Below are positions 48,417 to 58,885 of a stretch of DNA of 64,000 bases, in pieces. Each line of letters starts with the position of its first letter. The stretch's first letter is position 1. The stretch covers positions 62,001 to 126,000 of the forward strand of contig NZ_JAUHPW010000008.1 in assembly GCF_030418455.1 (NCBI RefSeq). Direction: 5' to 3'. Source of the stretch: Demequina litoralis (GTDB taxonomy: Bacteria; Actinomycetota; Actinomycetes; Actinomycetales; Demequinaceae). Under the pieces are notes generated by a model. That model had not been told where the DNA came from and ran no database searches. It saw only the letters and a program-made list of their open reading frames with translations. Position numbers and translations under genes: made by a program.

Positions 48417-49411
48417 GCCGCGACCCCGTCCGCGAGCGCCCGCACCCCCGGCCACGCGGGCCCGTAGCGGACGCCCGCATCGTCGCGCTCGTAGGCCGTG
48501 ACGGCGGCGAGGCCGCCCGCGTCGGCACGCAGCCGGGCCACCTCGGCGACCCGCCGACCCCCGGGCGCGCGCACGACGTGGACGATCACCGCGAAGGCGG
48601 CTCCCGCCTGGGTCGCGAGCTGCACGGGGGTGAGACCCGCGAGCAACGCGAGCGCCTCGAGCCGGGCGGGCACGTCGCGCGCGGAGTTCGCGTGCAGCGT
48701 GGTGAGCGCGCCGGCGTGGCCCGTGTTGGCGGCGGCGAGCACCTCCCGCAGCTCGGACCCGCGGCACTCACCCAGGACGATGCGGTCGGGACGCATCCGC
48801 AGCGCCTCCCGCACGAGCCGGGCGAGCGGGACGCCGCCTGCGCCCTCGACGTTGGGGCGTCGCTCGACGAGCCGCACCACGTGCGGGTGGCCGAGAGCGA
48901 GCTCGCCCGCCTCCTCGACGAGCACGATGCGCTCGCCCGGGTCGGCGAGCGCGAGCAGGGTCGCGAGCAGCGTGGTCTTGCCCGCACCCGTGCCGCCGGA
49001 CACCAGGATCGGCACCCGCGCCCGCACGAGCGCGGCCAGCAGGTCCGCGACCTCTCCCGTGAGCATCCCGCCCGCGACGAGGTCCTCGACCGCGAACGGC
49101 GCGGCGCGGATGCGACGCAGCGAGATCGCGGTGCAGCCGTCCGCGACGGGAGGGAGGACCGCGTGGAGGCGGGTGCCGTCCGGGAGGCGGGCGTCGACGG
49201 TCGGCTCGGCGTCGTCGAGCCGCCTGCCGGCCGCCGCGGCGAGGCCCACCGCGAGCGCGCGCACGCCCTCGACGCCACCGCAGTCGAGCGGGCGCCGCTC
49301 GAGCCCGCGCCCACGGTCGATCCACGCGGCGTCGGGTGCCTGGACCAGCACATCCGTGACGCCGGGCAGCGCGAGCAGCGGGGCGAGGGGTCCCGCGAGG
49401 GGGTCGGACAC
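48413..49411 (-). CDS. tadA: TadA-family pilus assembly ATPase
   Basis: The 332-residue secretion ATPase has Walker A GGTGAGKTT at about 139-147, an Asp-box region (LVEEAGEL), Walker B RPDRIVLGECRG near 207-218 and the HAN motif TTLHANSARD. It is shorter than many TadA proteins because the N-terminal domain is reduced. It would power Flp pilus extension and perhaps retraction. No ssd/TadZ-type gene lies upstream (49412-49632 is gene-free), unlike the mycobacterial locus. It overlaps the TadB/C gene by four bases. Confidence 0.92.
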   Translation of the reverse strand: MSDPLAGPLAPLLALPGVTDVLVQAPDAAWIDRGRGLERRPLDCGGVEGVRALAVGLAAAAGRRLDDAEPTVDARLPDGTRLHAVLPPVADGCTAISLRRIRAAPFAVEDLVAGGMLTGEVADLLAALVRARVPILVSGGTGAGKTTLLATLLALADPGERIVLVEEAGELALGHPHVVRLVERRPNVEGAGGVPLARLVREALRMRPDRIVLGECRGSELREVLAAANTGHAGALTTLHANSARDVPARLEALALLAGLTPVQLATQAGAAFAVIVHVVRAPGGRRVAEVARLRADAGGLAAVTAYERDDAGVRYGPAWPGVRALADGVAA

Positions 49412-49632
49412 CTCCCCAGCATCCGGCGCCGCGGCCTACCCGGGCGCGCCACGCATCGTGCCCGTGGACGGCGGCGGGGGCCGCAGGGGACGGGGACATC
49501 GGGCCGAACCGCCGCGCCGCGGCGCCCCGCCAGAGCCCCGCCGGCACCACGCCTGCGCCACCGCACCGCGCCTCACCCGCACGTCGGCGACACCCCTGCA
49601 CCGCTGTCCGTGGCGGCGGTTAGAGTGACGCC

Positions 49633-50433
49633 ATGGCGGCATCCGGACCGCGCCGCAGCGCGGCCTTCTTCGACCTGGACAAGACCATCATCGCGAGGTC
49701 CTCGTCCATGGCCTTCTCGCGCTCGTTCTACGAGGGCGGCCTCATCACGCGCACCAAGGCGCTGCGGACCGCGTTCGCGCAGTTCCTGTTCGAGATCGGC
49801 GGCGCCGACGAGCGGCAGACCACCCGCCTGCGCGACGCGCTCAGCGAGCTGATCACCGGCTGGGACGTCGCGCACGTCGACGGCATCGTCGCGGAGACGC
49901 TGCACGAGCACATCGACCCGATCGTCTACCAGGAGGCGCTCGACCTCATCCGCCGTCACCAGGCCAACGGCCGCGACGTGGTCATCGTGAGCGCCTCCGC
50001 GCACCAGGTGGTCGAGCCGATCGCGTCGCTGCTCGGCGCGGACGCCGTCGTCGCCTCACGCATGGAGGTCGAGGACGGGCGCTTCACGGGCGAGATCTCG
50101 TTCTACGCCTACGGGCCGGCCAAGGCGGAGGCCATCCGCGCGCTCGCCGAGGAGCGCGGCTACGACCTCGACGCGTGCTACGCCTACTCCGACTCGATCA
50201 CCGACACCCCCATGCTCGACGAGGTGGGGCACGGCTTCGCGGTCAACCCCGATCGCGCCATGCGCCGGGCGGCACGGCGCCACGGGTGGGGCGTGCTCAC
50301 GTTCCGCCGCCCGGTGGGCCTGCGGTCGCGGCCGGCCGTGCGCCCCGCGGTGGTCGCCACCGTCGCCGTGGCCGCGGTCGCGGCGGTCTGGATCCTGGCC
50401 CTCGCGGCCCGCCGCACGCCCGACGACGCGTAG
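49633..50433 (+). CDS. HAD-IB (SerB-like) phosphatase with C-terminal membrane helix
   Basis: The 266-residue protein has HAD motif I FFDLDKTI (Asp14, Asp16) and motif II VIVSASAHQVVEP. The Lys region GPAKAEAI and motif IV YSDSITDTPML follow, then a C-terminal membrane helix (VVATVAVAAVAAVWILALA). SerB-like HAD proteins beside tadA are conserved in actinomycetes (Rv3661 in M. tuberculosis). The substrate is unknown; phosphoserine or lipid phosphates are plausible. It is divergent from tadA. Confidence 0.9.
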   Translation: MAASGPRRSAAFFDLDKTIIARSSSMAFSRSFYEGGLITRTKALRTAFAQFLFEIGGADERQTTRLRDALSELITGWDVAHVDGIVAETLHEHIDPIVYQEALDLIRRHQANGRDVVIVSASAHQVVEPIASLLGADAVVASRMEVEDGRFTGEISFYAYGPAKAEAIRALAEERGYDLDACYAYSDSITDTPMLDEVGHGFAVNPDRAMRRAARRHGWGVLTFRRPVGLRSRPAVRPAVVATVAVAAVAAVWILALAARRTPDDA

Positions 50434-50510
50434 CCGGACCGCCGTCCCCGCCGTGCGCTAGGGTGACGGGGCCGCCTCGCGCGGCACGCGGAGTCTGAGG
50501 GGATCACGCA

Positions 50511-50666
50511 ATGAACAAGGCACTTCTTGCTGCACTCGTGGGGGTGCTGGCGATGGGGCTCGGCATCGGCGCCGGGTGGGCGTGGGACACGATCCGCGGA
50601 GACGGCGCGGACGCGCCCACCGCGACCCCCGACGCGTCGGTCGGAGCCGCCCCCGCATCGTCCTGA
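50511..50666 (+). CDS. 51-residue membrane/secreted small protein
   Basis: ATG 50511 follows GAGGGGATCACGCA. The product has an N-terminal hydrophobic helix (LLAALVGVLAMGLGIGAGWAW) and a short Asp/Ala/Pro/Thr tail ending APASS before TGA at 50664. It is probably a single-pass membrane peptide. The stop follows a GGACGATGCG copy (50654) that encodes the final Ala-Ser-Ser. It resembles the N-terminus of the larger protein at 50807, suggesting duplication. Function unknown. Confidence 0.65.
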   Translation: MNKALLAALVGVLAMGLGIGAGWAWDTIRGDGADAPTATPDASVGAAPASS

Positions 50667-50771
50667 CGGGCCCGTCCCCAGATCGGGCGCTCCGGGCCCC
50701 CGAAACCGGGCGAGCCGGGTCGGGACGGACCCCCCGATGACGTATCCTCGCCACAGCCCCCTCGCGTCGCC

Positions 50772-50788
50772 GGTGGGCTGAGCCCACC
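50772..50788. promoter_or_regulatory. 17-bp inverted repeat upstream of the 319-residue protein
   Basis: GGTGGGCT (50772-50779) and AGCCCACC (50781-50788) form a perfect dyad 18 bases before the TTG start at 50807. It could be an operator or an mRNA hairpin near the ribosome site; both are inference. Confidence 0.4.
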
Positions 50789-50806
50789 CCTTCTCGAGGA
50801 CGTCCA

Positions 50807-51766
50807 TTGCGCAAGATCCTTCTCGCCCTCGCCGCGATCATGGTCGCGCTCGCCTCGGCCGCCGCCGGCTGGTTCGGGGTGAAGGCCTGGAAGGCGTCGC
50901 AGGGCGACGAGACGCCCGCCTCGGCACCGGTCACGAGCCAGGAGACCAGCGGCGAGACCGTGCCGCTGACGTTCCGGCTGTCCGAGGTGGAGGCCTCGGG
51001 GGACGACCTCTTCACGCCCCCGGCGTGCGGCGAGACGTGGACCCCGACGTCCGACGAGGCCAACGGCGTGCTGCCCAAGGTCGACGCGTCGCTCCGCCAG
51101 GTCGAGGGCGTCGACACGGTCACCGTGGTGCCCGGCTACACGACCTCGACCGCGGGTCTCGGCTTCCTCGCCTCCGAGGGCAGCATCATCGTGACCAGGG
51201 ACGATGTGGTGGTCACCCCGGATTGGGGCGGCGAGTTCGTGCCGGAGTACTACGTCGCGACGCCGGACGAGACCACGCTGACGCAGAACAACGTCGAGAT
51301 CACCGGCGCGCTGCTGTGCGACGTGGCCGACGGGCTCAACGAGGTCTGGCAGGGCTTCGACTGGTCGACCGCGACCGACGACGAGATCGCCGCCAAGCAG
51401 GCCGAGGCGGCCGCCTTCTACGCCGCGCACGAGCAGCTGCCGGCGGGCACGTACCGCGTCTACCAGTGGTCGCCGATCATCCTGGGCGAGCCCGCCGCGA
51501 TCGCGCGCGTGCTGTCCGAGGAGGGCATCACCGGGCTCGCGGGCCTGCAGTACAACGCGGGCTTCACGGCGCTGTACGACGACCCGGCGGTCCAGGCGCA
51601 CTGCACCGACCAGGTCGACGCCGACGGCAACCTCCTCAACCGCAGCTGCGACGTCCCCGAGGACGTGCTCGCGGACGCGCTCGAGCGCGAGGTGCCGGTC
51701 GAGTACATCGCCGACGTGCCGCCCGCCGTCGCGTTCTCGCTCGCGGCCGAGTTCACCGTCGAGTAG
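50807..51766 (+). CDS. membrane-anchored extracytoplasmic protein of unknown function
   Basis: The 319-residue protein starts at TTG 50807 behind GAGGACG and has an N-terminal membrane anchor (ILLALAAIMVALASAAAGWF). Its outer domain is rich in Asp/Glu/Thr with four cysteines (PPACGETW, LLCDVADG, QAHCTDQ, NRSCDVP) likely forming two disulfides. No known domain is recognised. The start is close to the 51-residue protein, which shares the hydrophobic start and a GWxW-like pattern. The 3' end is followed by a terminator (51772). Confidence 0.75.
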   Translation: MRKILLALAAIMVALASAAAGWFGVKAWKASQGDETPASAPVTSQETSGETVPLTFRLSEVEASGDDLFTPPACGETWTPTSDEANGVLPKVDASLRQVEGVDTVTVVPGYTTSTAGLGFLASEGSIIVTRDDVVVTPDWGGEFVPEYYVATPDETTLTQNNVEITGALLCDVADGLNEVWQGFDWSTATDDEIAAKQAEAAAFYAAHEQLPAGTYRVYQWSPIILGEPAAIARVLSEEGITGLAGLQYNAGFTALYDDPAVQAHCTDQVDADGNLLNRSCDVPEDVLADALEREVPVEYIADVPPAVAFSLAAEFTVE

Positions 51767-51771
51767 GCCCG

Positions 51772-51798
51772 AGCGCCCCCCCACGCAGGTGGGGCGCT
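51772..51798. terminator. terminator between convergent genes
   Basis: AGCGCCCC at 51772-51779 pairs with GGGGCGCT at 51791-51798, extended by an inner AC/GT pair with a 3-nt bulge. It lies five bases after the stop of the 50807 gene and before the convergent gene ending at 51891. Confidence 0.75.
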
Positions 51799-51890
51799 GA
51801 TCCACACACGTGCCCGCATGTGGACGTCAACATGCCCACGCCTCGCACGTTTGCGCTGCTCGTGCGTGGAGAGGCGTTCGCGGGCGGGGC

Positions 51891-52166
51891 TCAGCCCGAC
51901 TTGCGGCGGAACTCCGCGTGCGGGTGGGCCGTGCCGTTGCCGTGCAGGTGCGTCGCGGGGCCCTGCGCGGACCCGCGCACTCCCCCGCCCTGGCCGTCGT
52001 TGCCGACCGCGGCGGCCATGACCTCCTGCGCGTCGCCGTCCTTCACGGACGCGAGGAAGTCCTGGGCCGAGTCGTCCTTGAGCATCCGCGCGAGCCTCCC
52101 GTGATGGAAGATGTGGACCTCGCCGTTGGTGCGGGTCCGGTAGTCGAAACCCTCTGATCCAGTCAT
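51891..52166 (-). CDS. small conserved cytoplasmic protein
   Basis: The 91-residue protein contains DYRTRTNGEVHIFHHGRLARML and a helix with DSAQDFLASVKDGDAQEVMAAAVGN (both quoted in parts), then a Gly/His-rich tail. Proteins with the same HHGR...FL...GD..E.M pattern are common in actinomycetes and uncharacterised. It is divergent from acs, with a GGGACGATGCG copy (52212) between them. The ATG at 52164-52166 follows GGGGTG. Confidence 0.7.
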   Translation of the reverse strand: MTGSEGFDYRTRTNGEVHIFHHGRLARMLKDDSAQDFLASVKDGDAQEVMAAAVGNDGQGGGVRGSAQGPATHLHGNGTAHPHAEFRRKSG

Positions 52167-52268
52167 CACCCCAGGCTCGCACGGGCGGGCCGGATGCGCG
52201 CGCGGAACCGGCGCATCGTCCCACCCGACACGGCCAACCGGTCGAATACCAGGCCGTCTAACAAAGCC

Positions 52269-52308
52269 TTCACAGGTCCGGGACCTTGGTCCTACTGTGA
52301 CATCCATG
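52269..52308 (+). promoter_or_regulatory. acs promoter with leaderless start
   Basis: TTCACA (52269-52274) and TACTGT (52293-52298) are 18 bp apart, and the acs ATG at 52306 falls about where transcription should begin, so the mRNA is probably leaderless. A GGTCC/GGACC dyad sits between the two elements and could be an operator. Confidence 0.5.
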
Positions 52309-54291
52309 GTCAACGTCGCCCATACACTCGAGAACCTGCACACCGAGACGCGGTCGTTCCGTCCGCACGCCGCGTTCGCCGCGCATGCCAACGCGACCGC
52401 GTACGAGTACAAGAAGGCCGGGGTGGACCGGCTGCAGTACTGGCGCGAGGCCGCGCTGCGCCTCGCCTGGAGGACCCCGTTCACGGAGATCCTCGACTGG
52501 TCGGACGCGCCCGTCGCCCGCTGGTTCCACGACGGCACGCTCAACGCGTGCGACAACGCGGTCGACCGGCACGTGCGCGAGGGCCGCGGCGACCGCGTCG
52601 CGTTCCACTTCGTCGGCGAGCCCGGCGACACCGAGACCCTCACGTACGCGGACATCCACGAGCGCGTGCAGCGGGCCGCGAACGGGCTGGCCGCGCTCGG
52701 CGTCGGCAAGGGCGACCGCGTCGCGATCTACCTGCCGCAGATCCCTGAGGCCGTGGTCGCGATGCTCGCGTGCGCACGCGTCGGCGCGATCCACTCCGTC
52801 GTGTTCGGCGGATTCTCCGCGGACAGCCTGCGCCAGCGCATCGACGACGCCGAGGCCAAGCTGGTCATCACCGCCGACGGCGGCAACCGCCGCGGCGCCC
52901 ACCTCGCGCTCAAGCCCCTGGTCGACGAGGCGATCGCCGGACACCCCGAGCAGGGCCCCGCGCCGTCGGTCGAGCACGTCCTCGTGGTCAAGCGCACCGG
53001 GCAGGAGACCGCCTGGGTCGAGGGACGCGACGTCTGGTGGCACGATGCGGTGGACCCGCAGCCGGCCTCGCACGAGCCCGTGTGGGTCGAGGCCGAGCAC
53101 CCGCTGTTCATCCTCTACACGTCGGGCACCACGGGCACCCCCAAGGGCCTGTTCCATACGACGGGCGGCTACCTCACGGGCGCCGCGCACACCCACCGCA
53201 TCGTCTTCGACCTCAAGGACGACGACGTCTACTGGTGCACCGCGGACGTCGGCTGGATCACCGGGCACTCGTACATCGTGTACGGGCCCATGATCAACGG
53301 CGCGACGCAGGTGCTCTACGAGGGCACCCCCAACACCCCGCACGAGGGCCGGTGGTGGGAGATCGTCGAGCAGTTCAAGGTCACCATCCTCTACACCGCG
53401 CCCACCGCGATCCGCACCTTCATGAAGTGGGGCGAGGCGATCCCGCAGCAGTACGACCTCAGCTCGCTGCGGCTGCTCGGATCGGTGGGCGAACCCATCA
53501 ACCCGGAGGCGTGGATGTGGTACCGCCGGGTGATCGGCGGGGACCGCTGCCCCATCGTCGACACGTGGTGGCAGACCGAGACCGGCGCGATCATGATCTC
53601 CCCGCTCCCGGGCGTGACGGCGACCAAGCCGGGCTCCGCGATGACGCCCATGCCCGGGGTGTCGATCGACGTGGTGGACGATGCGGGACGCCCCGTCGCG
53701 AACGGCGAGGGCGGGTATCTGGTCGTCACCGAGCCGTGGCCGTCGATGCTGCGCGGGATCTGGGGCAACCGTCACCGCTACGTCTCCACGTACTGGAACC
53801 ACTTCGACGGGATGTACTTCGCGGGCGACGGCGCCAAGAAGGACGTCGACGGCGACCTGTGGCTGCTCGGGCGCGTCGACGACGTCATGAACGTGTCGGG
53901 GCACCGGCTCACCACCACCGAGATCGAGCACTCGCTGGTCGCGCACCCGTGGGTGGCCGAGGCCGCCGTGGTGGGTGCGTCGGACGAGGTCACCGGCCAG
54001 GCGGTGGTGGCCTTCGTCATCGTGCGCGGGGATGCGCACGGGGTGCCGGAGGACGGCGAGGACGTGGCGGCGGCACTGCGCGAGCACGTGCGTCGGCAGA
54101 TCGGCTCGCTCGCGAAGCCGCGCACCATCCTCGTGGTGTCCGAGGTGCCCAAGACGCGCTCCGGGAAGATCATGCGCCGCCTGCTGAGGGACGTCGCGGA
54201 GAACCGGCCCACCGGGGACGTCACCACCCTCGCGGACCCGAGCGTCATGGAGGCGATCCGGGACGGGCTCGAGGCCGGCCGCTCCGACTGA
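52306..54291 (+). CDS. acs: acetyl-CoA synthetase
   Basis: The 661-residue AMP-forming ligase has the ATP loop YTSGTTGTPKG near 270, the acyl-pocket region WWQTETGAIM near 423, the hinge and C-terminal DVMNVSGHRLTTTEIE segment, and the PKTRSGKIMRR motif whose Lys621 is the acetylation-regulated catalytic Lys. It converts acetate to acetyl-CoA. In M. tuberculosis acs also neighbours the dpp genes. A motif copy at 53676 encodes Asp-Asp-Ala. I preferred ATG 52306 to a GTG three codons earlier because of the promoter spacing. Confidence 0.96.
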   Translation: MVNVAHTLENLHTETRSFRPHAAFAAHANATAYEYKKAGVDRLQYWREAALRLAWRTPFTEILDWSDAPVARWFHDGTLNACDNAVDRHVREGRGDRVAFHFVGEPGDTETLTYADIHERVQRAANGLAALGVGKGDRVAIYLPQIPEAVVAMLACARVGAIHSVVFGGFSADSLRQRIDDAEAKLVITADGGNRRGAHLALKPLVDEAIAGHPEQGPAPSVEHVLVVKRTGQETAWVEGRDVWWHDAVDPQPASHEPVWVEAEHPLFILYTSGTTGTPKGLFHTTGGYLTGAAHTHRIVFDLKDDDVYWCTADVGWITGHSYIVYGPMINGATQVLYEGTPNTPHEGRWWEIVEQFKVTILYTAPTAIRTFMKWGEAIPQQYDLSSLRLLGSVGEPINPEAWMWYRRVIGGDRCPIVDTWWQTETGAIMISPLPGVTATKPGSAMTPMPGVSIDVVDDAGRPVANGEGGYLVVTEPWPSMLRGIWGNRHRYVSTYWNHFDGMYFAGDGAKKDVDGDLWLLGRVDDVMNVSGHRLTTTEIEHSLVAHPWVAEAAVVGASDEVTGQAVVAFVIVRGDAHGVPEDGEDVAAALREHVRRQIGSLAKPRTILVVSEVPKTRSGKIMRRLLRDVAENRPTGDVTTLADPSVMEAIRDGLEAGRSD

Positions 54292-54377
54292 GGCGGGGTG
54301 CGGGTGCGGGCGCGGCGCCGCCGAGGGGTGCCGCTCCCGGCCCCGCGGGCGTACCGTGGCGCGTGGGGAGGTCCCTC

Positions 54378-54773
54378 ATGCGCGGTGCCACTGCTCGGAT
54401 GCGCGCGGCCGCGGTCGCTGCCGCGGCGATGCTCGCCCTCGCGGGATGCGGGGGCACCTCCGAGGACGCCGGGACCGACGCATCGGCCCCGCCCGCGGAC
54501 GCAACCGTGGTCGAGGTGAGCGCGGTCGAGTACGGCTACACCGCGACGCCCGCGTCGGTGGATGCGGGCACCATCACGTTCGAGCTCACCAACGACGGCG
54601 GCATGTCGCACGACCTCGTGCTCGAGGAGGATCCGGGCGGCTCGACCGCGGTGATCGGCCCCGGCGAGACCGACGCGTTCACGGTCGATCTCGAGCCCGG
54701 CACCTACACGCTGTACTGCTCGGTCGGGAACCATCGGGCGCTCGGGATGGAGATGGTGCTCGTCGTCGAGTGA
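54378..54773 (+). CDS. cupredoxin-type copper lipoprotein
   Basis: The 131-residue protein has a lipoprotein signal (MLALAGC, Cys24), a short Ala/Asp/Pro linker and a plastocyanin-like domain (VVEVSAVEYGYTATP; TITFELTNDGGMSHDLVLEE). The type 1 copper ligands are His78, Cys114, His119 and Met124 (YCSVGNHRALGM). It is a small electron-transfer or copper-binding protein at the outer face of the membrane. It follows acs by 86 bases on the same strand. Together with CopCD at the left end it points to copper handling, but the two are far apart. Confidence 0.9.
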   Translation: MRGATARMRAAAVAAAAMLALAGCGGTSEDAGTDASAPPADATVVEVSAVEYGYTATPASVDAGTITFELTNDGGMSHDLVLEEDPGGSTAVIGPGETDAFTVDLEPGTYTLYCSVGNHRALGMEMVLVVE

Positions 54774-54800
54774 GGGGCGGTGGGCGTGCGGCCGGCGGGG

Positions 54801-54905
54801 TCGTGGCTCGCGGAGCCGTGGCCGGTCGGTTCGTGGCCGGCGCGGTCGTGGCCGGCGCGGTCGTGGCTCGAGGTGTCGTGGCTCGCGGGGCCGTGGCCGC
54901 GGCGA
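54801..54905. repeat. 15-bp GC-rich tandem repeat, about seven units
   Basis: Imperfect units of the type TCGTGGCCGGCGCGG repeat seven times with an exact 15-bp period. A dyad box follows 20 bp later, the same order as at 17.76 kb and 38.55 kb. The period would encode pentapeptide repeats, but no gene uses it. Confidence 0.88.
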
Positions 54906-54925
54906 CGCGTGACGCCTTCTCGATC

Positions 54926-54951
54926 CGCTGTTTCAGGAATCCCTTGAACAG
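54926..54951. repeat. dyad box, copy D (single unit)
   Basis: GCTGTTTCAGGAATC followed by CCTTGAACAGC gives outer arms GCTGTT (54926-54931) and AACAGC (54946-54951). It matches the left box of the 192-bp repeats except at about one position, but here the partner inverted box is absent. Confidence 0.85.
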
Positions 54952-54999
54952 CCGGAAGCGAACGGGAGCCGCCACGCGACACGCCAGCCGCCGCCAGCG

Positions 55000-55032
<33 letters not shown>

Positions 55033-55036
55033 AATC

Positions 55037-56712
<1,676 letters not shown>

Positions 56713-56716
<4 letters not shown>

Positions 56717-57744
56717 AGCGCCGCCTCCTTGGTCGTCTCGGGGGTGGCTGCCGTCGCCGGGTCCTCGTCGGGGCCCACGTCGACGCCGAGGTCCTCGACG
56801 GGCTCGGCTCCCGCGGCCCGCTTGCGCAGGCGCGGGTCGGCGAGGTCGTTGAGGCTCTCGCCCACGAGCGTGAGGCCGAGCACCACGAGCACAATGGCCG
56901 TGCCGGGGAACACCGAGGTCCACCAGATCCCGGAGGTGACGTCGGACACGGCCTTGTTGAGGTCGTAGCCCCACTCGGCGGCCGCGGTCGGCTCGATGCC
57001 GAAGCCCAGGAAGCCCAGGCCGGCGAGCGTGAGGATCGCCTCCGACGCGTTGAGCGTGAGGATGAGCGGCAGCGTGCGCGTGGAGTTGCGCAGCACGTGG
57101 CGGACCATGATGCGCGCGTGGCCCGCGCCGATCACCCGCGCCGACTCGACGAAGGCCTCCGACTTGATGCGGATCACCTCGGCGCGCGTGACGCGCAGGT
57201 ACTGCGGGATGAAGATCACCGTGATCGACAGCGCGGCGGCGAGGATGCCGCCCCACATGCTCGACTGGCCTCCCGAGATCACGATCGCGAGGACGATCGC
57301 GAGCAGCAGCGACGGGAACGCGTAGATCGCGTCCGCGATGACGACGAGCGTGCGGTCCAGCCAGCCGCCGAAGTAGCCGGAGATCAGGCCCAGCGTCACA
57401 CCGACGAGGATCGACGCGACGACGGCGACGATGATGACGAGCAACGCGGTGCGCGAGCCCCAGATGAGGCGCGACAGCACGTCGTAGCCGCCCTGCGTGG
57501 TGCCGAGCCAGTGCTCGGCGGACGGCGGCTGCTGCGCGCCGAACGCCCCGTCGTGCCCGCGTAGCTGCGAGAAGCCGTAGGGGGCGAGCGCGGGCGCGAG
57601 GATCGCGGTGAGCACGAAGATCGCCGTGAGCACGAGGCCGGTGACGAGCATGCCGCGCTGGAGGCCCACGCTCTGGCGCAGCTGCGCGAGGACAGGAAGG
57701 CGCGTCCAGCGGGACGCGCGGGGGGACGATGCGGTGGCGGCCAC
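56713..57744 (-). CDS. dppC: dipeptide ABC transporter permease DppC
   Basis: The 343-residue permease has an N-terminal OppC-type helix, six main membrane helices and the EAA loop (ESARVIGAGHARIMVRHVLRNS). The periplasmic-side HWLGTTQGGYDVLSRLIWG segment is also present, as is a hydrophilic C-terminal tail. The start is GTG 57742-57744, one base after the dppB stop. It pairs with DppB to form the channel. A GGGACGATGCG copy at 57723 lies in the N-terminal codons (Ala-Ser-Ser). Confidence 0.94.
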
Positions 57745-57745
57745 G

Positions 57746-58834
57746 TCAGTACCTCACCCTCGGGTCGATGAGCGCGGCGATGATGTCCACGATGAAGTTC
57801 GTGAGGGCGACGATGACCGCGAGCACCGCGACGATGCCCTGGACGGCGACGAAGTCGCGGGCCTGGAGGTACTGCGCGAGCTGGAAGCCCAGCCCCTTCC
57901 ACTCGAACGTGCTCTCCGTGAGCACCGCGCCCGCGAGCAGCAGGGCGATCTGGAGGCCCACGACGGTGACGATGGGGATGAGCGCCGGCCGGTACGCGTG
58001 CTTGCGCAGGAGGCGGCGCTCGGCGACGCCGCGGGAGCGGGCCGCATCGACGTAGCCGGCGCCGAACGTCGAGATGACGTTGGTGCGCACCACGCGGAGG
58101 AAGACGCCGGCGGTCAGCATGCCGAGCGCGAGGGCCGGCAGCACCGCGTGTGCGAGCACGTCGCCGATGACGGCCGGATCGCCGGTCTTGAACGCGTCGA
58201 TGAGGTAGATGCCGGTGGCGCCGTCCTGGCGCGACAGCGTGAGCTCCGTCCGTGTGGACGCGCGCCCGGCGACGGGCAGCACGTCGAGCCACACCGAGAA
58301 GACGAGCTTGAGCAGCAGGCCCGCGAAGAAGACGGGGGTCGCGTAGGCGAGGATCGCGCCGACGCGGAAGAGGGCGTCGGGCCAGCGGTCGCGGTGGAAG
58401 GCGGCGAGGCGGCCCAGCGGGATGCCGACGAGGAACGCGACGATGAGCGCGTAGAACGCGAGCTCGAGGGTGGCGGCGCCGAAGGTGACGATGACCTCGG
58501 TCACGGGGCGGCGGTCGGACAGCGTCGTGCCGAAGTCGCCGGTGAGGATGCCGCCGAGGTAGTCGAGGTACTGCACGAGGATCGGGCGGTCGTAACCGGC
58601 CTCGTGGATCCGCTCGGCGAGCTGGTCCGCCGGGAGGCGGCCGCCCTGCGCGGCGGTGATGGGGTCGCCCGTCGCCCTCATGAGCACGAACACCGTGGTC
58701 ACGAGGATGAACACGGTGGGGATGATGAGGAGGGCGCGCACCGCGATGTAGCGGCCGAGGGAGCCCCCGGGCTTCTTGGCCCAGGCGCGCGGTGCGCCCG
58801 CCCGGGTCGTCGGGGCTTCCGACGTGGTGGTCAT
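57746..58834 (-). CDS. dppB: dipeptide ABC transporter permease DppB
   Basis: The 362-residue permease has an N-terminal extension (about 1-30), six membrane helices and the EAA loop AARSRGVAERRLLRKHAYRPAL, which contacts the ATPase. The LGGILTGDFGTTLSDRRPV segment is characteristic of DppB/OppB proteins. The ATG at 58832-58834 follows an 87-bp gap after dppA that contains a hairpin. In M. tuberculosis the orthologous DppABCD takes up peptides and haem; the ligand here is untested. Confidence 0.94.
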   Translation of the reverse strand: MTTTSEAPTTRAGAPRAWAKKPGGSLGRYIAVRALLIIPTVFILVTTVFVLMRATGDPITAAQGGRLPADQLAERIHEAGYDRPILVQYLDYLGGILTGDFGTTLSDRRPVTEVIVTFGAATLELAFYALIVAFLVGIPLGRLAAFHRDRWPDALFRVGAILAYATPVFFAGLLLKLVFSVWLDVLPVAGRASTRTELTLSRQDGATGIYLIDAFKTGDPAVIGDVLAHAVLPALALGMLTAGVFLRVVRTNVISTFGAGYVDAARSRGVAERRLLRKHAYRPALIPIVTVVGLQIALLLAGAVLTESTFEWKGLGFQLAQYLQARDFVAVQGIVAVLAVIVALTNFIVDIIAALIDPRVRY

Positions 58835-58885
58835 GCGTGGTCCTGACTGGCCGCTCGCGGCCGTGGTGAAGCAAGACGCAGACGG

